Assembly: GCA_002787075.1 (NCBI GenBank)
Contig: PCVT01000174.1
Location: 1 to 10,349, forward strand
DNA length: 10,349 nt
Source: Parcubacteria group bacterium CG11_big_fil_rev_8_21_14_0_20_41_14
GTDB taxonomy: Bacteria > Patescibacteriota > Patescibacteriia > UBA2169
Direction: 5' to 3'
In this document: in pieces, positions 1 to 7,593 of the stretch
Numbering within the stretch: the stretch's first letter is position 1
How the letters are laid out: the number at the start of each line of letters is the position of its first letter
Translations under genes and position numbers: made by a program
Notes under the pieces: generated by a model
The model's input: the letters and a program-made list of their open reading frames with translations, nothing else
Databases searched by the model: none
What the model was told of the DNA's origin: nothing

Positions 1-80
1 CCGGAGAGAGGACTCGAACCTCCACGCCTTGCGGCACCAGGTCCTAAACCTGGCGCGTATACCAATTTCGCCACTCCGGC
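1..80 (-). tRNA. tRNA-Leu(UAG), 3' end cut by window edge
   Basis: The reverse complement begins GCCGGAG at position 80 and folds as a class II tRNA. It has a D-loop, an anticodon stem CCAGG/CCTGG around the loop TTTAGGA (anticodon UAG, reading CUA and probably other CUN leucine codons), a variable arm and a T-arm containing GGTTCGAGTCC. The acceptor 3' strand starts CTCCGG and the window ends there, so the last acceptor base, the discriminator base and any encoded CCA lie outside. It points away from the rRNA gene, so it is not part of that transcript. Confidence 0.95.
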
Positions 81-149
81 TTATCAATCAAAACATAACA
101 GAAACAGGCCATTATGTCTAGTTGACTTTTTCTGGTACAATAAACATAT

Positions 150-329
150 ATGAAACGATTTTTTAGGGAAATAAAATATTTTTTTAGTGATGTTGCCACA
201 AATTGGGTTAAGATCAAACAGGCGATTGATGAAGGTTTTTCTGATCCGAAAAATCAGAAGTTTCCCGCGTATCATTTGTCGCGCATAGCATGGGTGGGCT
301 TATGTCGCTTTATTATCTGGAAAAACTAG
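150..329 (+). CDS. Small hypothetical protein, 59 aa
   Basis: An ATG at 150 opens a 59-codon frame ending TAG at 327-329. The protein starts MKRFFREIKYFF, has a hydrophilic middle (NWVKIKQAIDEGFSDPKNQ) and ends in an aromatic stretch (WVGLCRFIIWKN). I recognise no family. The mixed, protein-like composition and a terminator-like hairpin overlapping the last codons argue for a real gene; the lack of a Shine-Dalgarno sequence and the short length argue against. TTGACT at 122-127 could be a -35 box, but I see no good -10 at the right spacing. The basic, aromatic N-terminus and hydrophobic C-terminus could suit a membrane-associated peptide, but that is only a guess. An overlapping minus-strand frame at 84-275 has less protein-like composition. 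Confidence 0.45.
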   Translation: MKRFFREIKYFFSDVATNWVKIKQAIDEGFSDPKNQKFPAYHLSRIAWVGLCRFIIWKN

Positions 330-364
330 GAGGTAATAAAAGAACTAAAATAAGCCCATTTTAT
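295..364 (+). terminator. Terminator-like nested hairpin after the small ORF
   Basis: TGGGCTTAT (295-303) is perfectly complementary to ATAAGCCCA (350-358), which is followed by TTTTATT. Inside the loop, CTTTATTA pairs with TAATAAAAG with one bulge, giving a long stacked hairpin. It overlaps the last codons of the small ORF and lies just upstream of the rRNA promoter, so it could insulate the two transcripts. The AGGAGG in the inner loop has no start codon after it. Confidence 0.5.
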
Positions 365-379
365 TAACAATACAAGATG

Positions 380-408
380 TTGACATTATTTTAAGTATGC
401 TTTATAAT
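380..408 (+). promoter_or_regulatory. Consensus sigma-70 promoter for the 23S-5S transcript
   Basis: TTGACA (380-385) and TATAAT (403-408) are separated by exactly 17 bases, so both hexamers and the spacing match the consensus. Transcription would start near 415 and run towards the 23S gene, about 340 nt downstream. No protein gene of normal size lies between, so the 23S-5S unit is the likely target; a short attenuated RNA ending near 573 is the alternative. Confidence 0.85.
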
Positions 409-501
409 TATCTTCAGCGATAAGTACTTATCTTTACTTATACACCTCTAATCCACATAATTATCAACAATATGGAAAGTTTAGTCAAATTAACTGAAAA
501 A

Positions 502-573
502 CTTAGCGGATAAGGGTATTTTATTTGACTCAAAAATAAAAAATCCGCTAAGATTAGCGGATTTTTGGTTTTT
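502..573 (+). promoter_or_regulatory. Attenuator-like element with alternative hairpins in the 23S leader
   Basis: Segment A, CTTAGCGGAT (502-511), is the perfect complement of segment B, ATCCGCTAAG (543-552). B, extended to AAAAATCCGCTAA (539-551), is also the perfect complement of segment C, TTAGCGGATTTTT (554-566), which is followed by GGTTTTT. A:B and B:C cannot form together. B:C is shaped like an intrinsic terminator (tight loop, T-rich tail); A:B would prevent it. A 13-codon frame (472-513, MESLVKLTEKLSG) ends inside A but has no Shine-Dalgarno site. The pairing is seen directly; regulation of rRNA transcription is inferred. Confidence 0.55.
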
Positions 574-757
574 AGAGAACAGTCCTGTGAGATTATTCTG
601 TGAAAATCAAATGATAGCAAATTAACAATTTGACAGCCCCTCTCTATTTAGCCATAGAGATTGTGGCTGTTTGGAAACGAGCATCAAACAAATCCTGTTT
701 TTAGCGATTCAATAGCGTTAAAAACAGAAGCAATGCGATTGCTTAACTATTTAAGCA
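574..757 (+). other. Structured 5' leader of the 23S transcript
   Basis: No gene lies here, but hairpins are dense. ACAGCC (633-638) pairs with GGCTGT (665-670), enclosing CTCTAT (642-647) with ATAGAG (654-659). CTGTTTTTAGCG (695-706) pairs with CGTTAAAAACAG (716-727) with one G-U pair. AAGCAAT (728-734) pairs with ATTGCTT (738-744). TTGACA at 630-635 has no convincing -10 partner at 17 bases. The last hairpin partly competes with the 23S processing stem that starts at 743. Confidence 0.5.
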
Positions 758-766
758 GTTGCGCAC
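743..766 (+). other. 5' strand of the 23S processing stem
   Basis: These 24 bases pair with 6194-6217 downstream of the 23S gene along their whole length, except for one G-U pair and one C-A mismatch. The inner nine pairs, GTTGCGCAC (758-766) with GTGCGCAAC (6194-6202), correspond to helix 1 of the rRNA. The outer part would be the precursor stem cut by RNase III-type processing. It fixes the approximate ends of the 23S gene and shows that one transcript spans all three introns. Confidence 0.8.
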
Positions 767-994
767 AAAAAGAGTAAACGGTGGATGCCTTGACACAAGA
801 AGCCGATGAAGGACGTTGCAGGGTGCGAAAAGTCTCGGTGAGGTCCCAAGCAACCTTTGACCCGGGAATGTCCGAATGGGGAAACCCATCTAGATGGAAG
901 ATCTAGATATCATATGCTGAATACATAGGCATATGGAAGGTAAGTTGGCGAACTGAAACATCTTAGTAGCCAGAGGAAAAGAAAAAAACAAACG

Positions 995-1043
995 CACGAA
1001 CTTTTACTTGCTAGCATCATGAGTAGCAAGTAAAGGTCTCGTG
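995..1043 (+). other. Expansion helix in 23S domain I
   Basis: Between AGGAAAAGAAA and TAGTAGCGGCGAGCG, where E. coli has about ten bases, this gene has roughly 60. CACGA (995-999) pairs with TCGTG (1039-1043), and TTTACTTGCTA (1003-1013) pairs with TAGCAAGTAAA (1024-1034). This makes an added hairpin that presumably remains in the mature ribosome. It has no reading frame and none of the group I core motifs, so it is not another intron. Confidence 0.6.
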
Positions 1044-1388
1044 TTTAATTCCGTTAGTAGCGGCGAGCGAAAGCGGACAAGCTAAAACGTTATTGACTCA
1101 AGCAGATTGAACCAATCTTTCGAGAAAGGGGATTTCTGTGGAAGGCTTTGCGGCCATATGTCTTTAGCGGGTTGTGAGGATAGTATTTTTTAAAAGCGCA
1201 AACTTTTAAAGAGAGTTTAATTTAACTTCCCTAGTAGAATCTGCTGGAAAGTAGAACCAGAGAAGGTGATAGTCCTGTACGCGAAAGGGGTTAAAACTCT
1301 TTATATTATCTCTCGAGTACCACGGAACTCGTGAAATTCCGTGGGAATCTAGCGCGACTATGCGCTAAAGCTAAATACTTCTTGTGAT

Positions 1389-1425
<37 letters not shown>

Positions 1426-2826
1426 CACCCCGAGAGGGGGATGAAATAGTATCTGAAACCGTTTACTTACAAAGAGCTGGAGCCCGCATTTATGTGGGTG
1501 ACAGTATTCCTATTGAAGAATGAGCCAACGAGTTTATACATACTGCAGCTTAAGCTCCTTTGGAGCGGAGGCACAGGGAAACCAAGTCATAACCGGCGTT
1601 TTTTTGTAGTATGTATAAGACCCGAAGCCGAGTGAGCTAGCCATGGGCAGGGTGATATCGCTGTAACAAGCGGAGGAAGCCCGAACCCACTCGTCGTATA
1701 ACGCGAGGGGATGACCTGTGGTTAGAGGAGAAATTCCAATCGAACTCGGCAATAGCTGGTTCTCCTCGAAATAGTTTTAGGACTAGCACGCTGTATACCC
1801 GCGGGGGTAGAGCACTGAATGGGATGAGGTGGCTTTTGCCTACTTATCCTAACCAAACTCCGAATACCGCGGTTTTTGAGCAGCGTAGTCAGACCATGGG
1901 GGCGAAGCTCCATTGGTCAAAAGGGATACAGCCCAGATCGTCATCTAAGGTCCCTAAATTATGGTTAAGTGGTAAAGGTGGTGTTAGGACTTATACAACT
2001 AGGAGGTTGGCTTAGAAGCAGCCATCCTTTAAAGAAAGCGTAATAGCTCACTAGTCCAGTCCTTTCGTGCCGAAAATTCAACGGGGCTAAACCATATACC
2101 GAAGATACGAACTAATTGCTTTTTGCGATTAGTGGTAGAGGAGCATTCCAGCAGCACTGAAGCGTACACCGCGAGGTGGCGTGGAGCGGCTGGAAGCGAG
2201 AATGTTGGCATAAGTAGCATAAAGGCAGGCGAAAACCCTGCCCGCCAGAAACTCAAGGTTTCCTGGGCAACGACAATCGACCCAGGGTGAGGCGATCCTA
2301 AGCCGAGGCCGAAAGGCGTAGGCGATGGAAGAGACGGTTAATATTCCGTCCCTAGTAATTATTTGTTTTGGAGTGACGCAGTTTTAACTGCTTGAACGCG
2401 CTTTTGGATTGGCGCGTTTTCATTACGGTTCTTCGGGATCATGATGTGAAAAGAAAAAGCCTTCGGGCCGATTCAATTCAAGTACGCGGGCTGCCCAGAA
2501 AAGCTTCAAAGCGTTAAATAATTACTACCCGTACCGCAAACCAACACAGGTGAGTAGGTCGAGAAGACCAAGGCGTACAAGAGAACCCTTGTTTAGGAAC
2601 TCGGCAAAACAGCGGCCGTAAGTTTGCAATAAGGCCCGCCCTCTTTTTGAGGGCCGCAGCTAAAGATTTCAAGCGACTGTTTACCAAAAACATAGGTCCC
2701 TGCTAAAGCGCAAGCTGACGTATAGGGGCTGATGCCTGGCCAGTGTCCGAACGTTAAGGGGAGGGGTGATAAGCCCTGATCCGAAGCGCGGATGAACGCC
2801 AGCGGTAACTATAACCGTTCTAAGGT

Positions 2827-3643
<817 letters not shown>

Positions 3644-4110
3644 GAAAACTGTCTCAACAAGGGACTTGGCGAAATTGCGAGATGAGTGAAGATGCTCATT
3701 ACCCATGGTTAGACGAAAAGACCCCGTGAAGCTTTACTATAACTTGGTATTGATATATTGATTTTTGTGTTTAGAATAGGTGGGAGACTTTGAAGCATCC
3801 GCGCAAGCGGGTGTGGAGTCGCCAGTGAAATACCACCCTCAAGTGTTGATATATCTAACTGTGCGCCGTTAGCCGGCCGCAGGACAGTACCTGGCGGGTA
3901 GTTTGACTGGGGCGGTGGCCTCCTAAAAGGTAACGGAGGCGTTTACAAAGGTTGACTAGCGCTGGATGGAAATCAGCGCAATAGGGCAAACCCATAAGTC
4001 AGCTTTACTGCAAGGGCGACAACCCGAGCAGTCGCGAAAGCGGAAGTTAGTGATCCGACCGTACGATATAGGACGGCGGAAGCTCAACGGATAAAAGTTA
4101 CTCCGGGGAT

Positions 4111-5003
4111 ACAACTGTGTCCCTGCGCAATGGCAACATCGCGCAAAGTACATGGCTAATAACGGTGAAACCCATATGGTGGCTTTCGAGGCGCCATGCG
4201 GGCAATACCGTGGGAAGTCAGGGGAGCTAATTAAGATTACTCTTATGAAGCTTACAAAAAAACAAAAGGCGATTATTTACGGCGTTATATTCGGCGATGG
4301 ATATCTGCAGAAAACAGGAACTCAGAACGCGCGCTTGCGCGTTGAGCATTCCAAAAAGCAGGAAGCGTACGCGCAATGGCTGTATGAAAATCTTGAAAAT
4401 ATTTTTTCTGACAAGCCAAAGCGAATAGACCGCGTCCATCCAAAAAACAAGAAGACATATGAATATGTCCGATTGCAAAGTAACGCGTCGCCTTGGTTCG
4501 GGAAACTGCGGCAGAAATTTTACGACAACAGCAACAAAAAAGTGGTGCCGTCTGAAATCGCGCTTTTTCTTGAATCGCCATTATCATTGGCAGTATGGTA
4601 CATGGATGATGGATATTATTACGCGCGGGATAAATCAGCGCATTTCTATCTTCCGAACTATAACCAAGAAGGCAGGGCGCGCATTATCAGCGCTCTAAAA
4701 AATAATTTTGATATTAATGCAACAGCGTATTGCAGGCCAGATAGGAACGCGTGTCACATTACTATCAATGGAGCTGATCTACATCAGTTCAAAAATATTA
4801 TAAAACCATATCTTATACCTAGTATGAGATATAAACTCCCCTTGACCCCGTAACGACTGAGAGCGAGAAATATGAAAGTTTTAGAGCTCGAGATATAAGT
4901 TATTTTGCTTATATAATATGCCGTGCCCCGCCGAATCGGCGGGTGAAGATATAGTCTACGCCTGATAGCAATATCAGGATATAATACTCAAAAAAGTATT
5001 GTG
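4111..5003 (+). mobile_element. Group I intron 2 in 23S rRNA (after U2449)
   Basis: The exon string GGGGAT|AACAGGCTG is interrupted after 4110 and resumes at 5004. P1 pairs exon GGGAT with guide GTCCC, with U-G at the splice site; the guide's CTGT can pair with 3' exon ACAG (P10). P2 is TGCGC (4124-4128) with GCGCA (4141-4145). P7 is seen as GACT (4855-4858) with AGTC (4953-4956) inside AAGATATAGTC. The intron ends in the expected G (5003). It is 893 nt and differs in core sequence from introns 1 and 3, so it has a separate origin. A GC-rich hairpin, CCCGCC/GGCGGG, lies at about 4927-4943. The insertion is immediately before A2450-A2451 of the peptidyl-transferase centre. Confidence 0.9.
4245..4853 (+). 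CDS. LAGLIDADG homing endonuclease of intron 2, double motif, 202 aa
   Basis: This intron-encoded DNA endonuclease has two LAGLIDADG helices in one chain: IIYGVIFGDGYL (residues 10-21, acidic D18) and LAVWYMDDGYY (115-125, acidic D122). It should therefore act as a monomer with pseudo-two-fold symmetry, unlike the endonucleases of introns 1 and 3. The arrangement and the C-terminal PSMRYKLP resemble the LAGLIDADG_2 group. The start at 4245 (MKLTKKQKAIIYG) is preferred because the first motif usually lies close to the N-terminus. The frame is open back to an ATG at 4152, which would add 31 residues encoded by ribozyme core sequence. GGGGAG at 4220-4225 is too far upstream to be a good ribosome site. 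The stop TAA lies two bases before P7 at 4855, so this gene ends just short of the core. The frame is intact. Confidence 0.9.
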   Translation: MKLTKKQKAIIYGVIFGDGYLQKTGTQNARLRVEHSKKQEAYAQWLYENLENIFSDKPKRIDRVHPKNKKTYEYVRLQSNASPWFGKLRQKFYDNSNKKVVPSEIALFLESPLSLAVWYMDDGYYYARDKSAHFYLPNYNQEGRARIISALKNNFDINATAYCRPDRNACHITINGADLHQFKNIIKPYLIPSMRYKLPLTP

Positions 5004-5027
5004 AACAGGCTGATCTCCCCCAAGAGC

Positions 5028-5100
<73 letters not shown>

Positions 5101-5115
5101 CCGGCTGTTCGCCGG

Positions 5116-5158
<43 letters not shown>

Positions 5159-5923
5159 AGATTGTGCTGTCTATAAATTTGGCTATATGCTGGAAACTCT
5201 GGAGAGTCCGCGGAGACAATTGTAGGACTCGCGCATCTCACACTACTATGCTATACTTGTGTATATGAATAGTGACAATGTGTTGAGTGCAGACAACCAG
5301 CAGGAAAGACCAAAAATTCAACCATGGTATGTTGCGGGATTTGTTGACGGCGAAGGAACATTTCATATTGCCATCAATAAATCAAAAGAAAATCGTTTCG
5401 GTTTACGATTTATTCCGGAATTCCATATAAATCAGAATTCTCCAAGCAAAGATGTCTTGGAAGATATTATGTCTTTATTTGGTTGCGGATATATCAAGCA
5501 AAACCACAAAACAAGCATCCGTGATAAAACATGGGTGTATGTGGTGCGAAATCGAAATGATCTGCTGAATATTATTATTCCATTTTTTGACGCGCACCCT
5601 CTAAGAACACAGAAACAAAAAGATTTTCTTCTGTTTAAAAGAGTGGCAAGCATGATGTCCGGAAACGAACATCATAAAAAAAATGGCATAAAAAAGATAA
5701 TCAGCTTGGCTTATAACATGAACCAAGCAGGCAGATACAGAAAAGTATCAAAACAACATATCATAGAATTATTGGAATCCTCAGAGACTATACGCCAGAC
5801 GCGCTGCGAATAGCTGCGTAAAGATATAGTCCGAACTGCATGGCGACATGCAGAGTGTATTTCGCAATACACCACCACAGAGCACGCGCGGATTATAGAT
5901 GTGGTTTGCAAAGTAACAGAATG
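5159..5923 (+). mobile_element. Group I intron 3 in 23S rRNA (after about U2604)
   Basis: Exon GAGACAGT (5151-5158) is separated from TCGGTCTCCTATC (from 5924), which together match the helix 93 region. P1 pairs GACAGT with guide GCTGTC, with U-G at the splice site. P3 (TTTGGC with GCCAGA, one G-U), P4 (TGCTG with CAGCA) and P7 (GACTAT with ATAGTC, in AAGATATAGTCC near 5821) are visible. The last base is the canonical G (5923). The intron is 765 nt, almost the same as intron 1, and shares a 21-base identical stretch with it (5175-5195 and 2896-2916), so the two are relatives. Counting from A2450 places the site after U2604, about 11 bases from the well-known L2593 site of I-CreI. Confidence 0.9.
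5265..5813 (+). CDS. LAGLIDADG homing endonuclease of intron 3, single motif, 182 aa
   Basis: This intron homing endonuclease is of the single-motif, homodimeric type. The LAGLIDADG helix is WYVAGFVDGEG at residues 21-31, with E30 as the catalytic acidic residue; IIPFFDAHPLRTQKQKDF follows near residue 107. The protein is collinear with that of intron 1 and clearly homologous. I start it at ATG 5265 because MNSDNVLSADNQQER then aligns residue for residue with MPSNKVISADNQQER; a GTG two codons upstream (5259) is possible. An extended -10-like TGCTATACT at 5249-5257 would give an almost leaderless mRNA. The frame begins in the P4 strand and ends ESSETIRQTRCE across P7/P3. Its target should be the joined GACAGT/TCGG exon sequence. 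The gene is intact. Confidence 0.9.
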   Translation: MNSDNVLSADNQQERPKIQPWYVAGFVDGEGTFHIAINKSKENRFGLRFIPEFHINQNSPSKDVLEDIMSLFGCGYIKQNHKTSIRDKTWVYVVRNRNDLLNIIIPFFDAHPLRTQKQKDFLLFKRVASMMSGNEHHKKNGIKKIISLAYNMNQAGRYRKVSKQHIIELLESSETIRQTRCE

Positions 5924-6055
5924 TCGGTCTCCTATCTACCATGGGCGTTGAATTCTGCGGGAGCTCCCCTCTAGTACGAGAGGACCGAGGGGAACGCACC
6001 TCCTGTGTACCGGCTGTGTCACCAGATGCAGTGCCGGGTAGCGGCGTGCGGCAGT

Positions 6056-6086
<31 letters not shown>

Positions 6087-6193
6087 ACTTCCCAAGATAA
6101 GAATTCGTTATAGGGCGGTCGGAGATGACGACCTTGATAGGCTCTAGGTGTAAGCATAGCAATATGTTCAGCCAAGGAGTACTAATAGCCCGA

Positions 6194-6217
6194 GTGCGCA
6201 ACTACTTAAGTAGTTAA
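6194..6217 (+). other. 3' strand of the 23S processing stem
   Basis: This is the partner of 743-766: GTGCGCAAC (6194-6202) closes helix 1, and ACTTAAGTAGTTAA continues the precursor stem outside the mature rRNA. It places the 3' end of the 23S gene at about 6204. Confidence 0.8.
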
Positions 6218-6226
6218 ATCCCATTT

Positions 6227-6258
6227 CCCCTCCTTTACTAAGGAGGGGTTAGGGGAGG
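6227..6258 (+). repeat. Palindromic element in the 23S-5S spacer
   Basis: CCCCTCCTT (6227-6235) pairs perfectly with AAGGAGGGG (6240-6248) around a four-base loop and is followed by TTAGGGGAGG. No T-run follows, so it is not a terminator and may be a processing hairpin. The motif looks like short palindromic repeats I associate with many bacterial genomes, but a second copy is not present in this window, so a repeat family is only suspected. Confidence 0.4.
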
Positions 6259-6296
6259 TTCTCGTTTCCAATTTTCACACATTTAAAAGACAGCAT

Positions 6297-6419
6297 TGTC
6301 TTGGTGGTCTGTGCGGCGGGGGTACACCTGTTCCCATCCCGAACACAGCAGTTAAGCCCGCCAGCGCCGATGGTACTGCACCCTTGGGGTGTTGGGAGAG
6401 TAGGTCGCCGCCAAGACAA
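6297..6419 (+). rRNA. rrf: 5S ribosomal RNA
   Basis: The sequence aligns to bacterial 5S along its length: TGTCTTGGTGGTC at the start, CCCATCCCGAACACAG in the loop B/C region, GCGCCGATGGTACTG in the middle and GAGAGTAGGTCGCCGCCAAGACA at the end. Length is about 122 nt; the ends are estimated because the closing stem extends well beyond the mature RNA. It lies about 92 nt after the 23S gene and is co-transcribed with it. Confidence 0.96.
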
Positions 6420-6432
6420 TGCTGTCTTTTTT
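6411..6432 (+). terminator. Intrinsic terminator formed by the extended 5S closing stem
   Basis: AAAAGACAGCATTGTCTTGG (6285-6304) is perfectly complementary to CCAAGACAATGCTGTCTTTT (6411-6430), giving 20 uninterrupted pairs that close the 5S and end in a run of T (TTTTTT at 6427-6432). The 3' strand and the T-run have terminator form, with the whole 5S as the loop. No other terminator is seen before the next promoter. Confidence 0.7.
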
Positions 6433-6442
6433 GTTGCTTTAT

Positions 6443-6471
6443 TTGACAATATATATTTTATATAATAATAT
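6443..6471 (+). promoter_or_regulatory. Sigma-70 promoter of the histidine phosphatase gene
   Basis: TTGACA (6443-6448) is a perfect -35 box; TAATAT (6466-6471) lies 17 bases downstream. A TATAAT at 6461-6466 is a better hexamer but only 12 bases away. It sits just after the 5S terminator and gives an mRNA leader of about 50 nt. Confidence 0.65.
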
Positions 6472-6526
6472 AACACTCTCTTGAATTGTCCTTTTTAATC
6501 TAAACCAAGTATAAAGGAGGCTAGTA

Positions 6527-7270
6527 ATGAATTTGTCTGATTTGCCTTTGAATATGGTTTTTCTGCGGCATGGAAAAAGTGAATGGAATTTTGCACATGA
6601 GCAGGATGAAGCAGGTGACCCATCTTTTATGAGAAAATTATCTAAAAGAGCATCTGACAATCCGGCTTTGGTCCCTGAAGGAGAGCGAGAGGCAAAGAGC
6701 GCTTGGGGTTGGCTTGGTCAGCGTTTTTCTTTTTTTGATGAATTATGGACATCACCGCTTGCGCGCGCGGAATCGTCTGCTTTAGCTTCAATATATCCGC
6801 AGAGTATGTGGAAATACAAAGCTGATTTACAGGAGCGTTGCTGGGGAGATGCCACTTTCATATGTAAAGAAGATATGAATATTCCAGAGAACGCTGAATT
6901 ATTTGAATGGAAACAAACAGATCCATTTTCATGGAAGCCGAACAAGGGAGAATCATTAACAGAAGCGCTAGTGCGCGCAGATAGAATTATTAATGATTTG
7001 CGCAGAGTTGGAGTTGATAAATCAGTAATATGTGTTAGTCATGGAGAGCTTATTTCTCTTTTGCGCATGTGCCTGGAATCTTGGGATAAAGAAAGATATA
7101 TTCAGCAGAGCAATGCACATAGGACAAAAGAGTGGGTAAGTAATGGGCACATTCTTTGGTACACTAGAGTTGAGCCATGGAGTAGCTATATTGCAGATAT
7201 TCCAAAATGGCTATACTCTGTTTGTCCTTGGGATCCAAGCAGATCGCATGATTGTTGGCAAGAAATTTAG
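6527..7270 (+). CDS. Histidine phosphatase superfamily protein (phosphoglycerate mutase-like), 247 aa
   Basis: This is a phosphohydrolase or phosphomutase of the branch that forms a phosphohistidine. The LRHGKSEWN motif (residues 13-21) contains R14, H15 (nucleophile) and G16. SPLAR (76-80) supplies a second phosphate-binding Arg, QERCWGD (102-108) holds the usual acid/base Glu, GES is at 141-143 and VSHGE (170-174) has the second catalytic His, H172. All key residues are present. AAAGGAGG at 6513-6520, six bases before the ATG, is a strong ribosome site and decides the start over Met10. Compared with metabolic dPGM, residues 22-47 after the RHG motif and the Trp-rich C-terminus (EWVSNGHILWYTRVEPWSSY, then IPKWLYSVCPWDPS) differ, so the substrate cannot be assigned; broad-specificity phosphatase is more likely than glycolytic mutase. 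It has no signal peptide and is probably cytosolic. It is a single-gene unit; the promoter of the next RNA lies inside its last codons. Confidence 0.88.
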   Translation: MNLSDLPLNMVFLRHGKSEWNFAHEQDEAGDPSFMRKLSKRASDNPALVPEGEREAKSAWGWLGQRFSFFDELWTSPLARAESSALASIYPQSMWKYKADLQERCWGDATFICKEDMNIPENAELFEWKQTDPFSWKPNKGESLTEALVRADRIINDLRRVGVDKSVICVSHGELISLLRMCLESWDKERYIQQSNAHRTKEWVSNGHILWYTRVEPWSSYIADIPKWLYSVCPWDPSRSHDCWQEI

Positions 7271-7283
7271 TTCGATGTATTAT
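7255..7283 (+). promoter_or_regulatory. Promoter of the structured RNA
   Basis: TTGGCA (7255-7260), inside the end of the phosphatase gene, and TATTAT (7278-7283) are separated by 17 bases. The predicted start near 7290 falls right at the first helix of the structured RNA (CCGATCC at 7292), which supports both calls. Confidence 0.65.
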
Positions 7284-7290
7284 ATTAATA

Positions 7291-7563
7291 ACCGATCCAG
7301 AGAATGGCCGAACTCTGGCTTGCGCGCAACGACGCACAAGGATCGGCTATCGCTGCATTGCATGAGGCCTATTAGTGGCTCATGAGCCACTATACAACAC
7401 GACGAGTAGGGGCGACCGAAAGTCGTGGATTGTACACACCGCACATTCCGGCCCAAAAGCCGCTGCCAAGTGGCAGGATGCAGCGAACCATCCGCTATCA
7501 ATTTATATGTAACCTTTGTTATCTTCGGATATACAAAGATATAAGCTGATAGCGGCTTTTTTT
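7291..7563 (+). ncRNA. Unidentified structured RNA, about 270 nt
   Basis: This 323-base gap between two genes has no protein-like frame but many perfect helices. CCGAT (7292-7296) pairs with ATCGG (7342-7346), enclosing CCAGAG/CTCTGG (7297-7302/7313-7318) and TGCG/CGCA (7321-7324/7333-7336). CGCTGCAT (7351-7358) pairs over 119 bases with ATGCAGCG (7478-7485), enclosing four hairpins: GTGGCT/AGCCAC (7375-7390), TACAACACGAC with GTCGTG-GA-TTGTA (7393-7434), CGGC/GCCG (7449-7462) and CTGCC/GGCAG (7463-7476). A terminator hairpin follows. Loops are purine-rich (GAGTAGGGGCGACCGAAA). I do not find the signatures of RNase P RNA, tmRNA, SRP RNA, T-box, TPP, cobalamin or SAM riboswitches. It may be a free small RNA or a large riboswitch in front of the endonuclease Q-like gene. 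Structure is seen; function is unknown. Confidence 0.75.
7492..7563 (+). terminator. Intrinsic terminator of the structured RNA
   Basis: CCGCTATCA (7492-7500) pairs with TGATAGCGG (7547-7555), followed by CTTTTTTT. Inside, CTTTGT pairs with ACAAAG around TATC-TTCG-GATA, a UUCG-type tetraloop with one bulged T. It ends about 30 nt before the next start codon, so it would either end the RNA or gate the downstream gene. Confidence 0.85.
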
Positions 7564-7593
7564 ATCATCAAATATCTGTTAAACTAATCTAAC

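Noticed and set aside
630..658. TTGACA at 630 as a second 23S promoter
   Set aside because: No acceptable -10 hexamer at 16-18 bases; the bases belong to a stable leader hairpin.
1534..2256. Several open frames of 63-75 codons on both strands within the first 23S exon
   Set aside because: They lie entirely in conserved rRNA sequence and have no protein-like motifs or ribosome sites.
4152..4244. Upstream start for the intron 2 endonuclease giving 31 more residues
   Set aside because: The added stretch translates ribozyme core sequence, shows no family similarity and would place the first LAGLIDADG helix unusually far from the N-terminus; kept only as an alternative.
7143..7501. Frames overlapping the structured RNA on both strands
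   Set aside because: They cross the end of the phosphatase gene or perfect hairpins and show no family signature or ribosome site.
7530..7556. AAAGATATAAGC resembling the group I P7 signature AAGATATAGTC
   Set aside because: It is the 3' side of the terminator hairpin; no matching P7 partner, P3 or exon context is present.
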